The position numbers and the translations under genes were made by a program. This document shows positions 1-8,623 of a stretch of 22,002 nt of DNA, in pieces (positions within the stretch are counted from its first letter, which is position 1; each line of letters starts with the position of its first letter). This DNA comes from an uncultured Nitrospinaceae bacterium (GTDB taxonomy: Bacteria; Nitrospinota; Nitrospinia; Nitrospinales; VA-1). Under the pieces are notes generated by a model. It did not search any database. It had not been told where the DNA came from and was given only the letters and a program-made list of their open reading frames with translations. The stretch covers positions 1-22,002 of the forward strand of contig CALJGH010000147.1 in assembly GCA_938073925.1 (NCBI GenBank). The letters run 5' to 3'.

Positions 1-598
1 ACAGGTATGCCATCTTATTATTCTCCGTCAGTAACAGCACTCGCGAATAAAAAATAATATTCAGACAAAGGTACATCAGAGGAAAAATTATCTTTAAAAA
101 TCCCGCATCAAATGAAATGAGATAGGTAAACAACAAGGGGACAAAAGGAGGATATTGTTTCAGCTGTGTAACCACCCAGTCTGAATCAAAACGAATTTCA
201 TGGAGAAATGACATCCCTCTAATATGATACCAAACAGCATCGGACTCGGTGATTGGGAAAAACCAAGCATTGACTATACTAAAAACAAAAAGCACTCCAA
301 CCACAAACCATGTGACCCAAGCTAATCCTGTCTTCTGGTCTAAAATGATTACCTCTTCTCCGCTTGGTTTCGGAAAAAAAAACAAAGCTAATCCCAGAAT
401 CAAAGTACTCAAACCTAACTGGATACTGGCGGTCGGTTGAACTCTCAATTGAACTAGAAAAAACAGGATCACGCTTTTTACCGCCAAGGCAAAAAGAAAA
501 GCCAATGCCAGTCTTTCCCACTTAAGCGGGATGATCTTTAAAATCCCCACCCATCGGTATGCGGCAAACCACACCAATCCAAAATCAATCAAAAGCAA
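1..598 (-). CDS. Polytopic membrane protein, N-terminal part (runs off left edge)
   Basis: An open frame of about 199 codons reads leftward without a stop to the window edge. It encodes alternating hydrophobic stretches (about five likely membrane helices) separated by short charged loops, e.g. ALAFLFALAVKSVILFFLV and WFVVGVLFVFSIVNAWFF. After the fourth helix a loop carries ESDAVWYHIRG, which recalls acidic loop motifs of GT-C glycosyltransferases and O-antigen ligase/polymerase-like proteins; this resemblance is weak. An in-frame TAA lies at 620-622 and no ATG or GTG follows it, so the start is inferred to be TTG at 598-596, with GAGG 8 nt upstream. The gene sits 83 bp downstream of the RNase Z-like gene on the same strand and may be co-transcribed with it unless the weak terminator at 670-688 works. 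Function is not assigned; a sugar-handling membrane enzyme is one possibility. Confidence 0.6.
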   Translation of the reverse strand, partial: MLLIDFGLVWFAAYRWVGILKIIPLKWERLALAFLFALAVKSVILFFLVQLRVQPTASIQLGLSTLILGLALFFFPKPSGEEVIILDQKTGLAWVTWFVVGVLFVFSIVNAWFFPITESDAVWYHIRGMSFLHEIRFDSDWVVTQLKQYPPFVPLLFTYLISFDAGFLKIIFPLMYLCLNIIFYSRVLLLTENNKMAYL

Positions 599-669
599 AA
601 TTGCGCCCTCAAAAATTATTTAGCAAACATAAAGGAATTAATTGACATCAAAGGTGTAAACTCAGGATG

Positions 670-688
670 AAAAAAATTCCCTCAGGAA
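670..688 (-). terminator. Weak candidate intrinsic terminator after the RNase Z-like gene
   Basis: Read on the minus strand, TTCC-TGAG-GGAA forms a 4-bp stem that overlaps the stop codon of the RNase Z-like gene and is followed at once by seven T residues. The U-run is good but the stem is very short, so partial read-through into the membrane-protein gene is likely. Confidence 0.3.
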
Positions 689-1710
689 AAACAATTTGCT
701 TTTGTTTTCCCTAAAAAAGTCTCTTGCGCTTCATTATAGAATTGTTCCCGGCGATCCCGGTGCCGAGAAGAGAAATGAAAAACTTCTAATTGTTTTACGC
801 CAGCTTCTCGCGCCAGAGTTCCAGCCTGATATGAGGTAAGGTGGAACCTCTCCTGGCCCCTGATTTCTTCATCGGCTAAAAAAGGAGATTCACAAAAAAA
901 TATATCAGCAGATTTGACCAATTCTATAATTCTTTTACTATTTGGCTCATTATAAATCGTATCTACAACGTATCCAATTTTCTGCCCCCGGGAAATATCT
1001 ACAAGGTCTTCTTTCAACTGACCGAGTGTATTCTTTTCAAAAATTGGATTACCTTTTTTATTGATGGGTATCTCGATCACATAGGAATCCGGCTTCCCTT
1101 CTATAACCGACTGCTTTAAATCGTTAAGCCATGCACCTTCAAGGACGCGCATAGATTTTAGTCGGTCTTTATTTATATTTACATGAAGGTTTTCCTGTAA
1201 GGAAAACCCCAAACACGGCACCCGATGCTCAAGAACAGCCGCTCGAACGACACACGTGGAGTCATTCAGAATTATTCCATCCTCAAACTCAACCTCTTCC
1301 TCTCCTGAGATTTCAAATTTATCGATGGCTCTGAATGTGCCTTTTAGCAACTTATCTTCTCTTACCTCAACGACTTTAATGGTTAGCGATTCTTCATAGC
1401 GGTCTACCAGGTTCCAGGTAAAACCTGCTAGTTTGCCTTCCACATTCTTTATAAAATTTTCAGGCCCAAAAAAGGTCAGGGTTTTTTCTCGACCAAAAAC
1501 CGTTCTTAGCAATCGGTCAAAACCAATGAAATGATCGATATGTGTATGGCTGACAAAAATATGCGAAACCTTCAAAAGCTCCGCATTGCTCAACGAAGAA
1601 ATATCACCCAGATCAAATAATAACGCGCGTTTTTGAAATAAAAACTGCACAAGCAAGCCAGGGTCTCCAAAAGGGTCATTTATCAAAGACGCATTAAAAC
1701 TCGACTTCAT
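682..1710 (-). CDS. Metallo-beta-lactamase fold hydrolase, RNase Z-like
   Basis: This 342-residue protein belongs to the metallo-beta-lactamase superfamily and looks like the RNase Z (tRNA 3'-processing endonuclease)/ElaC group. Visible motifs are the metal-binding HTHIDH at residues 55-60, a later EHR histidine near 160, the GYVVDT segment supplying a bridging aspartate, and a C-terminal HFSSRH corresponding to the HFS(x)RY motif of RNase Z. No signal peptide is present, so it should act in the cytoplasm on two bound metal ions, probably zinc. The ATG overlaps the prfB stop as ATGA, implying translational coupling with release factor 2. It is somewhat longer than typical bacterial RNase Z, with inserted segments in the middle, and the classical flexible exosite arm is not obvious. 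It could therefore be a family member with another phosphodiesterase substrate. The fold is certain; the tRNA role is not. Confidence 0.8.
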   Translation of the reverse strand: MKSSFNASLINDPFGDPGLLVQFLFQKRALLFDLGDISSLSNAELLKVSHIFVSHTHIDHFIGFDRLLRTVFGREKTLTFFGPENFIKNVEGKLAGFTWNLVDRYEESLTIKVVEVREDKLLKGTFRAIDKFEISGEEEVEFEDGIILNDSTCVVRAAVLEHRVPCLGFSLQENLHVNINKDRLKSMRVLEGAWLNDLKQSVIEGKPDSYVIEIPINKKGNPIFEKNTLGQLKEDLVDISRGQKIGYVVDTIYNEPNSKRIIELVKSADIFFCESPFLADEEIRGQERFHLTSYQAGTLAREAGVKQLEVFHFSSRHRDRREQFYNEAQETFLGKTKANCFS

Positions 1711-2826
1711 TTCCCCGGTTTCTCCGACTCTGAATTATTAAAACGCAGGAATGCCTGTATAAAAACCTCTAGATCACCATCCAAAACGGCATCCACATTT
1801 CCTGTTTCCACATTGGTCCTCAGATCCTTGACCAACTGGTAAGGGTGCAAGACGTAGGAGCGTATCTGACTGCCCCATTCGATTTTCTTTTTCTGTTTTT
1901 CCATTTCTTTCTTTTCTTCATCCTGCTTGTCCTGTTCCATCTCATACAACCGTGCCTTCAACACCTTGGTCGCCGAAGCCTTGTTTTTATGTTGCGATCT
2001 TTCGTTTTGACATTGAACCACGATCCCCGATGGGACGTGAGTCAGACGGACTGCCGAATCAGTAGTATTCACCCCCTGCCCGCCCGGACCGGAAGCACGA
2101 TAGACATCTACCTTTAGATCTTCTTCCTTAATTTCTACTTCAATGCCATCATCGACTTCAGGATAAACAAAAACCGATGCAAAAGAAGTGTGCCTTCTTT
2201 TATTTGAGTCAAACGGCGATATTCGTACTAAGCGATGCACTCCGATTTCTGCTTTTAAATATCCGAAAACATAGTCCCCAGATAATAAAATCGTGGCACT
2301 TTTTATTCCAGCTTCATCACCGTATTGGGTATCTAGAACTTCTGCTTTGAATCCATTTCGGTCTCCCCAGCGCAAATACATACGGAGCAACATATCTGCC
2401 CAGTCCTGAGACTCGGTTCCCCCGGCGCCTGAATTGATCGCCACGATAGCGTTACTGAAATCATTTTTCTCAGAAAGGAGTGCCTTAAACTCTGCCTCCG
2501 CAACCTGAACGTCGAGATCCGCTAGCGAAGAATGAATTTCTGTCAATATAGATTGATCGTCCTCATCTTCAGCTAATTCCAGCATAGCCGAAATATCTTC
2601 GCTAGCATTGTGAAGGCTTTTCCAGATATCCACTTGACGTTGCATTGCGGACCTGTTTTGCAGTATTTTTTGTGCTTCTTGATTATCATCCCAGAACCCT
2701 TGCTGAGTGATGGTTTCGTCAAGAGATTCGAGGGTTTTTAATTTATTATCAACGTCAAAGAAACCCCCGGAGTTGGTCGATTCTAGCTTCGATATCCTTA
2801 AATTCCTTGGTGTGATCTTCTTGCAT
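1707..2826 (-). CDS. prfB: Peptide chain release factor 2 (programmed +1 frameshift)
   Basis: Release factor 2 recognises UGA/UAA stop codons and triggers peptide release on the ribosome. The full product is 372 residues, made from two frames. Translation starts at ATG 2826-2824 (GGAG about 7 nt upstream) and reads 23 codons to an in-frame TGA at 2757-2755. It then shifts +1 on CTT and continues to 1707. The stop-codon-recognition motif SPF falls at residues 203-205 and the catalytic GGQ (SGPGGQGVN) at 248-250, almost the same positions as in E. coli RF2. The first frame encodes an N-terminal helix, and the shifted frame resumes DVDNKLKTLESLDE. Annotating from the internal ATG near 2645 would lose 60 residues. 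The gene overlaps the RNase Z-like gene by 4 nt. Regulation is autogenous: low RF2 slows reading of the internal UGA and favours the shift. Confidence 0.97.
2754..2770 (-). promoter_or_regulatory. RF2 programmed +1 frameshift signal
   Basis: On the minus strand the sequence is CCGGGGGTTTCTTTGAC. The slippery codon CTT (2760-2758) is followed by TGA and then C (2754), the weak-termination context CUUUGAC. The Shine-Dalgarno-like GGGGG (2768-2764) lies exactly 3 nt before CTT, the spacing of the known E. coli site. The frames before and after join into a continuous RF2 protein only through a +1 shift here. Confidence 0.95.
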
Positions 2827-2917
2827 GCGATTCTCCGTTTTCGTTGATATTCGGTCTATTTTCGCCAATCTACCGAAGAAAAGCAAGCTAGCACGAGCTA
2901 AAGCTCAAAACAGAAGG

Positions 2918-2946
2918 TTGAACCCAAGCTTAGCCTTAATTATACT
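2918..2946 (+). promoter_or_regulatory. Sigma70-type promoter for the glycosyltransferase fusion gene
   Basis: TTGAAC (2918-2923) and TATACT (2941-2946) are separated by exactly 17 bp, a good match to the housekeeping consensus. A start about 7 nt downstream would give a leader of roughly 130 nt before the glycosyltransferase gene. On the opposite strand a perfect TATAAT (2944-2939) overlaps this -10 and could serve prfB, though no good -35 accompanies it. The two divergent units may therefore compete for one site. Confidence 0.5.
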
Positions 2947-3084
2947 CAGCATGGCTCCACCGATTCTTGTCTAATCCCCCTTATTCTGTCAGGGGATATC
3001 AACTAAAGCCAACTCAAGTTTTTACCGATGAGTACAAGAACGCCTGTTTTATAAACATGTCAGTTGCCAATTTGAAAACCGCGG

Positions 3085-6000
3085 GTGAACCCACAAATGT
3101 CCATGGAACTCTTGACTACATTTCACCTTCTAATACTTATTGTTTCGGCCTTTCTTTGCCGCTTTCCTTTTCTCAATTTTCCTCTGGACGACGATTTTGC
3201 TATTTACACCTACCGTGCCCGGTTCGCGAAGAAAGGTTTTCTCTGGAAAGATGATTTGCAGATCATAGGCATTCCCATGTGGAAGATGATGCTATTTGAC
3301 AAGCTTTTTGCCTCTTCCGACAAAGGCCATTTACGAATCCGTCATCTACAGACCCTTTTTCACGCGGCAGCCTGCCTTGCTATTTACTGGGTCGTTTTGG
3401 TCATTACGCAAAATCAGTGGGCGGCGCTTACAGGTGGACTGCTCTACTCATTTTATGGGACTTCACCTGACCTGACCGCAGGCTCCTTTAACTTCGAACA
3501 ATTCTATATTCCTTTTATCTTTGCCGGGCTGACTTTTCTTTTAAATGGTGAGGTTTTTTATGCCGGACTTTGTTTTGGCTTTGCCGTTATCGGCAAATGC
3601 ACCATGATCATTTATGGTGGCGTTCTTACACCCATAGTGTGGATATCTTATGGCGAAACTCCCGCACTCATTTTTGTCCTTGCAACATCTGTCGTAATTC
3701 TTCTTTCCAATTCAATAGAATGGGCACTCGGATTTTGGGATGCCCAATCCATAAAACAAACCAAAACGCGCATGGCGACCACCATGCGAATAACAAAAAC
3801 AAAATCTCTGCACTTCAGCATTTGCTATGAAATTTATTTACTGATGAAGCAAGCTCTTCCCATCTGGATAGGGGGAATAGCATCCTTAACATTCTATCTT
3901 GTAAAATCAGAAAATCTTTGGCTGGCCACCTTCGCCCTCATCACCTTAAGTAACATCATTTTTCAGCGAGCCTTTTCCCGATACCATTACCTCCCCTGGT
4001 TTGCGTTGCTTTCGTTGGGCTGCGGTCTGGGAATGCATTGGGTAATGCAACAAGAACCTGCTCTAACAATAATAATCGCGGCAGTTTTCTTCGCCATTCT
4101 CGTCTGGAATATTAAATCCCTGTTTTTTTATTATTCCAAACCCACTCATCCCAAGACCCTGGCGCAATATGAAAAATACGATCAATACTTGTATATTCCT
4201 CGTTTGGGAAAAATTCTAAAGCGACTTATGAGAATGCGAGGAGAATCTGGTGAACGGATTTTCGTGTGGGGAACCTTCTCTCAGCTTTATCACTTAACAG
4301 ATTGCCCATCAGCTGACAATTTTATTCACTACACAATAGGCCCGTGGGACACGCAAGATCTCGAAGGGTTTTACGACAGTATGATAGGTGGAATCATAAA
4401 ACATAAACCCAAATATATAATCAAAACCTTCCCCGATCTTGATATGCAGCAGTTAGAAGATATAACGGGTTTGAAGTACACACTCTTAAAAGCTGTGCTG
4501 GCAAGATTTCCTGTTTACCGTCTGGAAAGCTCCGAGCCTCTAAAAACTGACCCACTTTCATTGCCCTGGCAGAAAAAAATGGAGCAAATGGAAAACCTTA
4601 CGCAGGGAGAATGGCATGCCCCAGCATTGAATCGCGCCGATTTAGAAAGGGGAAAACTGACCACTGCGTTTAAAGAATGTCGCAACCTCTTACGTCTGAA
4701 TCCTGAAGACAGAGAAGGAAATGTATATTTAGGAGAAATCTATTTGGCACTCGACCTTCCCCATCAGGCCGAAACGGCTTTTGAAAAAGCTGTTGAATTA
4801 TCTCCTAAATGGCAACATCTGAGAATTCATCTTGCCAATATAAAAATGCAGTTTAAAAAATTTGATGAAGCCATCCCTTTAATTCAAGAAGAAATCAAAC
4901 TCTTCGGAACCGTCTATAGATCCGTTATCAACCACAATAACTTTCAAGTTGAAGATGATTTTTTGAATGGGCTTCTATTTAAATATAAAGGGAAATACAA
5001 GGAAGCTTGGAGAGAATTTGATCATATAAAGAGGCAGTTCCCAGACCGCCATGACTGCTGGGAATTTTCTATCGAATGCCTGATCAAATTAAAAAATAAG
5101 GATGGATTAGAAAGTTTATTCGAGGAAGCTCGAAATATACATCCTAAAAAAGATCAGGAATGGCTGCATACTAAAATCGTCCAAGCTCTGGCGGAACTAA
5201 ACGCTGAAACAAGGCCCAAACATGAAACTCTAAATCTATATTTAAAAGATAATCCTAAAAACGGGATTCTAAAATATGCCACAGCCTCTGCTCTTGAAAA
5301 TACTGGTGATTTATCAGGAGCCTGTGCCCTGTTTACGGAAATCGTAGATTCCCCCGAACACTACCCACACATTCAAGCCAATGCCTGTTTCAGAATGGCC
5401 CGGTCGGCACCTTTGAAAAAGAGGCAAGAGCTATTAAAAAAATGTATTAAACTTAACCCTTCTCATCAAGGAGCTCAAGCGATGTTGGGCGAAACAACAA
5501 GTAATTCTACAAAAAAAATAGCGGAAACATTAAAGCAGACCTCATCGGAAAACCCGTTAGCGAGTGTCATCGTTCCCAACTGGAACGGAATGCGGTTCGT
5601 TGGCATGTGTCTGGACTCTCTAGCTCAACTCCACTTCGAAAACTTTGAAGTCATTGTGGTTGATAACGGATCTGAAGACGGTTCCCGCGAAATGATAGAA
5701 GAAAAATATCCCTGGGTGCGACTGTTGAAACTTCCGCATAATATGGGGTTCGCCATTGCTTGCAATGAAGGAATCAAAGCATCCAAAGCGGACTATGTTG
5801 TATTGCTCAACAACGATATAGAGGTCGTCCCGGATTGGCTGACCGAGCTTTATGAAGGTATGGAGCGACACCCTGAATGTGGCATGGGAACCACAAAAAT
5901 GATGTTTCTCGATAACCGCGATGTCTTCTATAACACTGGCGACCTGTTTCATTCATGGTCGGCAGGTGGCGGACGTGGTCAAGGTGAAAAAGACAACGGC

Positions 6001-6492
6001 CAGTATGACCAGGAAGATTATGTTTTCGGAGCGTGTGCCGGAGCAGGAATTTACCGAAAAGAGCTTTTCAAAAAAATCGGATTATTCGATGAAGACTTCT
6101 TTATTTTTGCGGAAGATGTTGACCTAAATATGCGTAGCCAGCTACAAGGTTTTCAAGCTGTCTATCTACCAAAATCCAAGGTCTACCACATCGGCACTGC
6201 AACAGTGGGACTGTATAGTGATCGCTATGTTTATTTATGCAAACGCAACGACATCTGGGTTTTTATCAAAAACTATTCTTTAAAGATGTATTTAAAATAT
6301 CTCTATTCCATCTGGAAACACCAGTTCAATGACATTAAATATTTCACCTACCGTGGACAGGGTCAGGTTTTATTAAAAAGCAAGTGGGATGCCCTAAAAT
6401 TGCTCCCCAAAATGCTTTTTCGACGATTCCAGATTCAAAGAACTAGAACCGTAACAGACTCTGAAATCCAAAAGCACATAATTACCGATTAA
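3085..6492 (+). CDS. Large fusion: GT-C-like membrane domain, TPR region, GT2 glycosyltransferase
   Basis: A 1135-residue protein with three visible parts. Residues 1 to about 480 contain many hydrophobic helices with an early acidic loop (LDDDFAIYTYRA, D35-D37) and a soluble tail containing ERIFVWGTFSQLYHLTD, resembling GT39/PMT-type GT-C enzymes, which use polyprenyl-phosphate sugars. Residues about 510-805 are helical TPR-type repeats (e.g. AETAFEKAVELSP). Residues about 826-1135 form a GT-A family 2 glycosyltransferase: ASVIVPNWNG at the N-edge, VIVVDNGSEDGS, and the nucleotide-sugar/metal motif LLNNDIEV (D911), similar to rhamnosyltransferase-like enzymes. The likely role is surface polysaccharide or protein glycosylation at the inner membrane. 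An in-frame TGA at 3073 bounds the start. GTG 3085, ATG 3097 and ATG 3103 are all possible and none has a strong ribosome binding site. Glycosyltransferase identity is firm for the C-terminal part, probable for the N-terminal part. Confidence 0.85.
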   Translation: MNPQMSMELLTTFHLLILIVSAFLCRFPFLNFPLDDDFAIYTYRARFAKKGFLWKDDLQIIGIPMWKMMLFDKLFASSDKGHLRIRHLQTLFHAAACLAIYWVVLVITQNQWAALTGGLLYSFYGTSPDLTAGSFNFEQFYIPFIFAGLTFLLNGEVFYAGLCFGFAVIGKCTMIIYGGVLTPIVWISYGETPALIFVLATSVVILLSNSIEWALGFWDAQSIKQTKTRMATTMRITKTKSLHFSICYEIYLLMKQALPIWIGGIASLTFYLVKSENLWLATFALITLSNIIFQRAFSRYHYLPWFALLSLGCGLGMHWVMQQEPALTIIIAAVFFAILVWNIKSLFFYYSKPTHPKTLAQYEKYDQYLYIPRLGKILKRLMRMRGESGERIFVWGTFSQLYHLTDCPSADNFIHYTIGPWDTQDLEGFYDSMIGGIIKHKPKYIIKTFPDLDMQQLEDITGLKYTLLKAVLARFPVYRLESSEPLKTDPLSLPWQKKMEQMENLTQGEWHAPALNRADLERGKLTTAFKECRNLLRLNPEDREGNVYLGEIYLALDLPHQAETAFEKAVELSPKWQHLRIHLANIKMQFKKFDEAIPLIQEEIKLFGTVYRSVINHNNFQVEDDFLNGLLFKYKGKYKEAWREFDHIKRQFPDRHDCWEFSIECLIKLKNKDGLESLFEEARNIHPKKDQEWLHTKIVQALAELNAETRPKHETLNLYLKDNPKNGILKYATASALENTGDLSGACALFTEIVDSPEHYPHIQANACFRMARSAPLKKRQELLKKCIKLNPSHQGAQAMLGETTSNSTKKIAETLKQTSSENPLASVIVPNWNGMRFVGMCLDSLAQLHFENFEVIVVDNGSEDGSREMIEEKYPWVRLLKLPHNMGFAIACNEGIKASKADYVVLLNNDIEVVPDWLTELYEGMERHPECGMGTTKMMFLDNRDVFYNTGDLFHSWSAGGGRGQGEKDNGQYDQEDYVFGACAGAGIYRKELFKKIGLFDEDFFIFAEDVDLNMRSQLQGFQAVYLPKSKVYHIGTATVGLYSDRYVYLCKRNDIWVFIKNYSLKMYLKYLYSIWKHQFNDIKYFTYRGQGQVLLKSKWDALKLLPKMLFRRFQIQRTRTVTDSEIQKHIITD

Positions 6493-6535
6493 AAACTATT
6501 CCTCTAGCAAAAACATAACTGAACTATAATAAAAC

Positions 6536-6587
6536 CTATGTTAGGTGTGGCCTAATGCTTCAGCAAAAAACACCGTTAGGAACATAG
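6536..6587. repeat. Nested inverted repeats upstream of the radical SAM gene
   Basis: CTATGTT (6536-6542) is matched by its complement AACATAG (6581-6587). Inside, TTAGG-TGTGG-CCTAA (6541-6555) can form a 5-bp hairpin, and GGTGT can alternatively pair with ACACC. A TATAAT (6525-6530) lies just upstream but without a recognisable -35. This could be a leader structure or operator for the radical SAM gene; the arms are short and chance is possible. Confidence 0.3.
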
Positions 6588-6684
6588 TATACCTACAAAT
6601 AAAAATTTCATGAAAAACATTACAAGTTGTTTGAATCATTGCTATTCCAAATAATACTCAGTCCAAAGATAAGGATCTAATGAT

Positions 6685-8109
6685 ATGAGAGTTTTATTAT
6701 TGAGGCCTGCTGCCGAAAAAAAATCAATGGCTCGAGTTTTACCGCTTGGTTTGCTGGCAATTGGTTCTGTTTTAAAAAGAGCCGGGCATCAAATTAAAAT
6801 TCTTGACCTGAGAATTTCCAACTCACCAGATGACGAATTAAAATCGGTTATGCAGTCGTTTAATCCGCAAGTTGTGGGTATTGGTGTCATGACTATTGAG
6901 TGTAAGTATGGGTTTATAGATGCTGCCAAGGTTAAAGAAATAAACCCAGAGGTAACTATTGTTTTTGGAGGGCCTCACTGTTCGCATGAACCCAAATTTA
7001 TCCTTAATGACCCAAATGTGGATTTGATGGTCAGTGGCGAAGGAGATATCTCCATTGTTGAATTAATCCAAGCTCTGGAAGAGGGAACGGATATATCCAA
7101 TATTTCTGGTATCGCCTACAAAAAAAACGGCACCTATATTCGCACAACTGATCGTCCCGTCATACGCGATTTGGACAACTTCGATCAAGAGTACGATTTA
7201 ATCGATTTGGAGCGATATTTTAATTTCCAATCCTCAATGGATTTTTTCCCCGTATATCGCAATAAAAGATTTATTCCTTTGGTGACTTCAAGGGGGTGCC
7301 CATTTAAATGTACCTATTGCCATGATATTTTTGATAAATCGATACAATACCGTTCACCGGAAGTAGTGGTCGATGAAATGGAGTATCTGCTCAACACGTA
7401 TGGTATTCAGGAATTTCATATTGTGGATGATGTGTTTAATGTCAACATGAAACGGGCGAAAATTGTGTTAGATGCCATCATCAAGCGGAATTTGAATGTT
7501 CATATATCTTTTCCTAACGGATTACGCGCTGATTTTTTTGATGACGAATTGATTGATATGATGCAAAGGGCCGGTGTGTACCGGCTGGCATTGGGAATAG
7601 AATCGGGTTCCCAGCGAATTCAGGATATGATCAAAAAGGATCTGGATATAAATATTCTGGAAAATGTAGTAAAAAAACTCACGCGTGCGCGAATGAGTGT
7701 TCACGGATTTTTCATGTTGGGGTTCCCCAGTGAAACACGCATGGAAATGGAGCAAACTATAGATTTTGCATGCAATCTCAGTTTAACCACTGCGAATTTT
7801 TCGCTAGTAATTCCAAACCCGGGAACAGACTTGAGGCAAACGTTTATTGAATCGAGAGAAAGCAATTTCGAGGATTTCTCTGAATACACCTTTGATGCGG
7901 CTTCATGCAATGCTAGTGAGGTAGATGGAAACGACCTAACAGATTTGAGGCGGAAAGCAAATCGCAGGTTTTATTTAAGTACCCAACGTTTCCAGCACGT
8001 ACTTCGAGCCGTTGAACCTAAATGGCTGTTACGATCTATAGTAAACACTCCTTTAGCTTTGCTGTGGCGAAATGCCATAGCACCTACAAACACACCGACT
8101 CAAAATTAA
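6685..8109 (+). CDS. B12-binding domain radical SAM protein
   Basis: A 474-residue protein with a cobalamin-binding-type Rossmann domain (about residues 1-140: PLGLLAIGSVLKRAG, VVGIGVMT, VFGGPHCSHEP, VSGEGD) followed by a radical SAM barrel. The [4Fe-4S] cluster ligands are C205, C209 and C212 in RGCPFKCTYCH. Later barrel motifs include GIESGSQRIQDMIKKD and HGFFMLGFPSE, typical of the BchE/HpnJ-like class B group. Members methylate or rearrange unreactive carbon centres in lipids, cofactors and natural products; the substrate here cannot be told. The cobalamin domain lacks a clear DxHxxG, as in many relatives. AAGGA at 6671-6675 sits 9 nt before the ATG. It follows the glycosyltransferase fusion on the same strand, so modification of a lipid or glycan is a possible but unproven role. 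Confidence 0.88.
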   Translation: MRVLLLRPAAEKKSMARVLPLGLLAIGSVLKRAGHQIKILDLRISNSPDDELKSVMQSFNPQVVGIGVMTIECKYGFIDAAKVKEINPEVTIVFGGPHCSHEPKFILNDPNVDLMVSGEGDISIVELIQALEEGTDISNISGIAYKKNGTYIRTTDRPVIRDLDNFDQEYDLIDLERYFNFQSSMDFFPVYRNKRFIPLVTSRGCPFKCTYCHDIFDKSIQYRSPEVVVDEMEYLLNTYGIQEFHIVDDVFNVNMKRAKIVLDAIIKRNLNVHISFPNGLRADFFDDELIDMMQRAGVYRLALGIESGSQRIQDMIKKDLDINILENVVKKLTRARMSVHGFFMLGFPSETRMEMEQTIDFACNLSLTTANFSLVIPNPGTDLRQTFIESRESNFEDFSEYTFDAASCNASEVDGNDLTDLRRKANRRFYLSTQRFQHVLRAVEPKWLLRSIVNTPLALLWRNAIAPTNTPTQN

Positions 8110-8623
8110 AACTACCCTATCAGAAAACCATGGACACTCTGCCAACACTAATACCACAGAGAATCATGAACATCCTTTAAGATTATCTGGGCCAAGAAAT
8201 TTCATTGCAAATCAACTACCAAGAATAATAATGGGGTCAGAGATAACGTCTACGTAGCAAACAGCATTACTTTTCTAATCAAAATCAATTAGCCCCCCAT
8301 AAACACCAGCCCAGCTTTAACCGCGGGCCTAAGATGGATTTCGATGTGTGCTCGAGATAAGCAGAATATTGATCCTACACCACCTTCATGCTGATTTACC
8401 AGGTGTACTGAAAGTCTGGCAGGAGAATGTAGAATCTTCCAGTGAATGGAGCATTAAACATAGCGAAAATAATATCAGTGTGGCACAAAACCCAAGTCAC
8501 TTCCTACAATCAGCACCACCGATAGGTCGTTTGTAATGTCTCTGTTTTTATGATTAAATGCGGCCTGACTGGGCAGGTTGACCCCTTAATCAAAGCACCC
8601 CCCGTATCATCTTAAAGGCAAAT
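8110..8623. other. 514-bp gap without a convincing gene
   Basis: No supported coding region was found. A 62-codon GTG-started frame at 8348-8536 has no ribosome binding site or recognisable motif. AATGGGGTCAGAG (from 8230) and, inverted, TTGACCCCTTAAT (8578-8590) share only the 7-mer GGGGTCA but resemble the GGGTCAG-type termini seen near REP-associated (Y1) transposases in many genomes. The stretch may be a decayed mobile insertion; no transposase residues are visible. AAGG a few bases before 8624 serves the next gene. Confidence 0.4.

Noticed and set aside
2967..3254. 95-codon TTG-started frame before and into the glycosyltransferase gene
   Set aside because: It overlaps the true gene for more than half its length in another frame, has no ribosome binding site and no recognisable protein features.
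6536..6587. Integron attC-like site (GTTAGG repeats)
   Set aside because: The repeats lack the paired RYYYAAC/GTTRRRY arrangement and no integron integrase or cassette is near.
8348..8536. 62-codon GTG-started frame in the 8110-8623 gap
   Set aside because: No ribosome binding site, no motif; contains no HUH or catalytic tyrosine pattern of a Y1 transposase. Kept only as part of the gap description.
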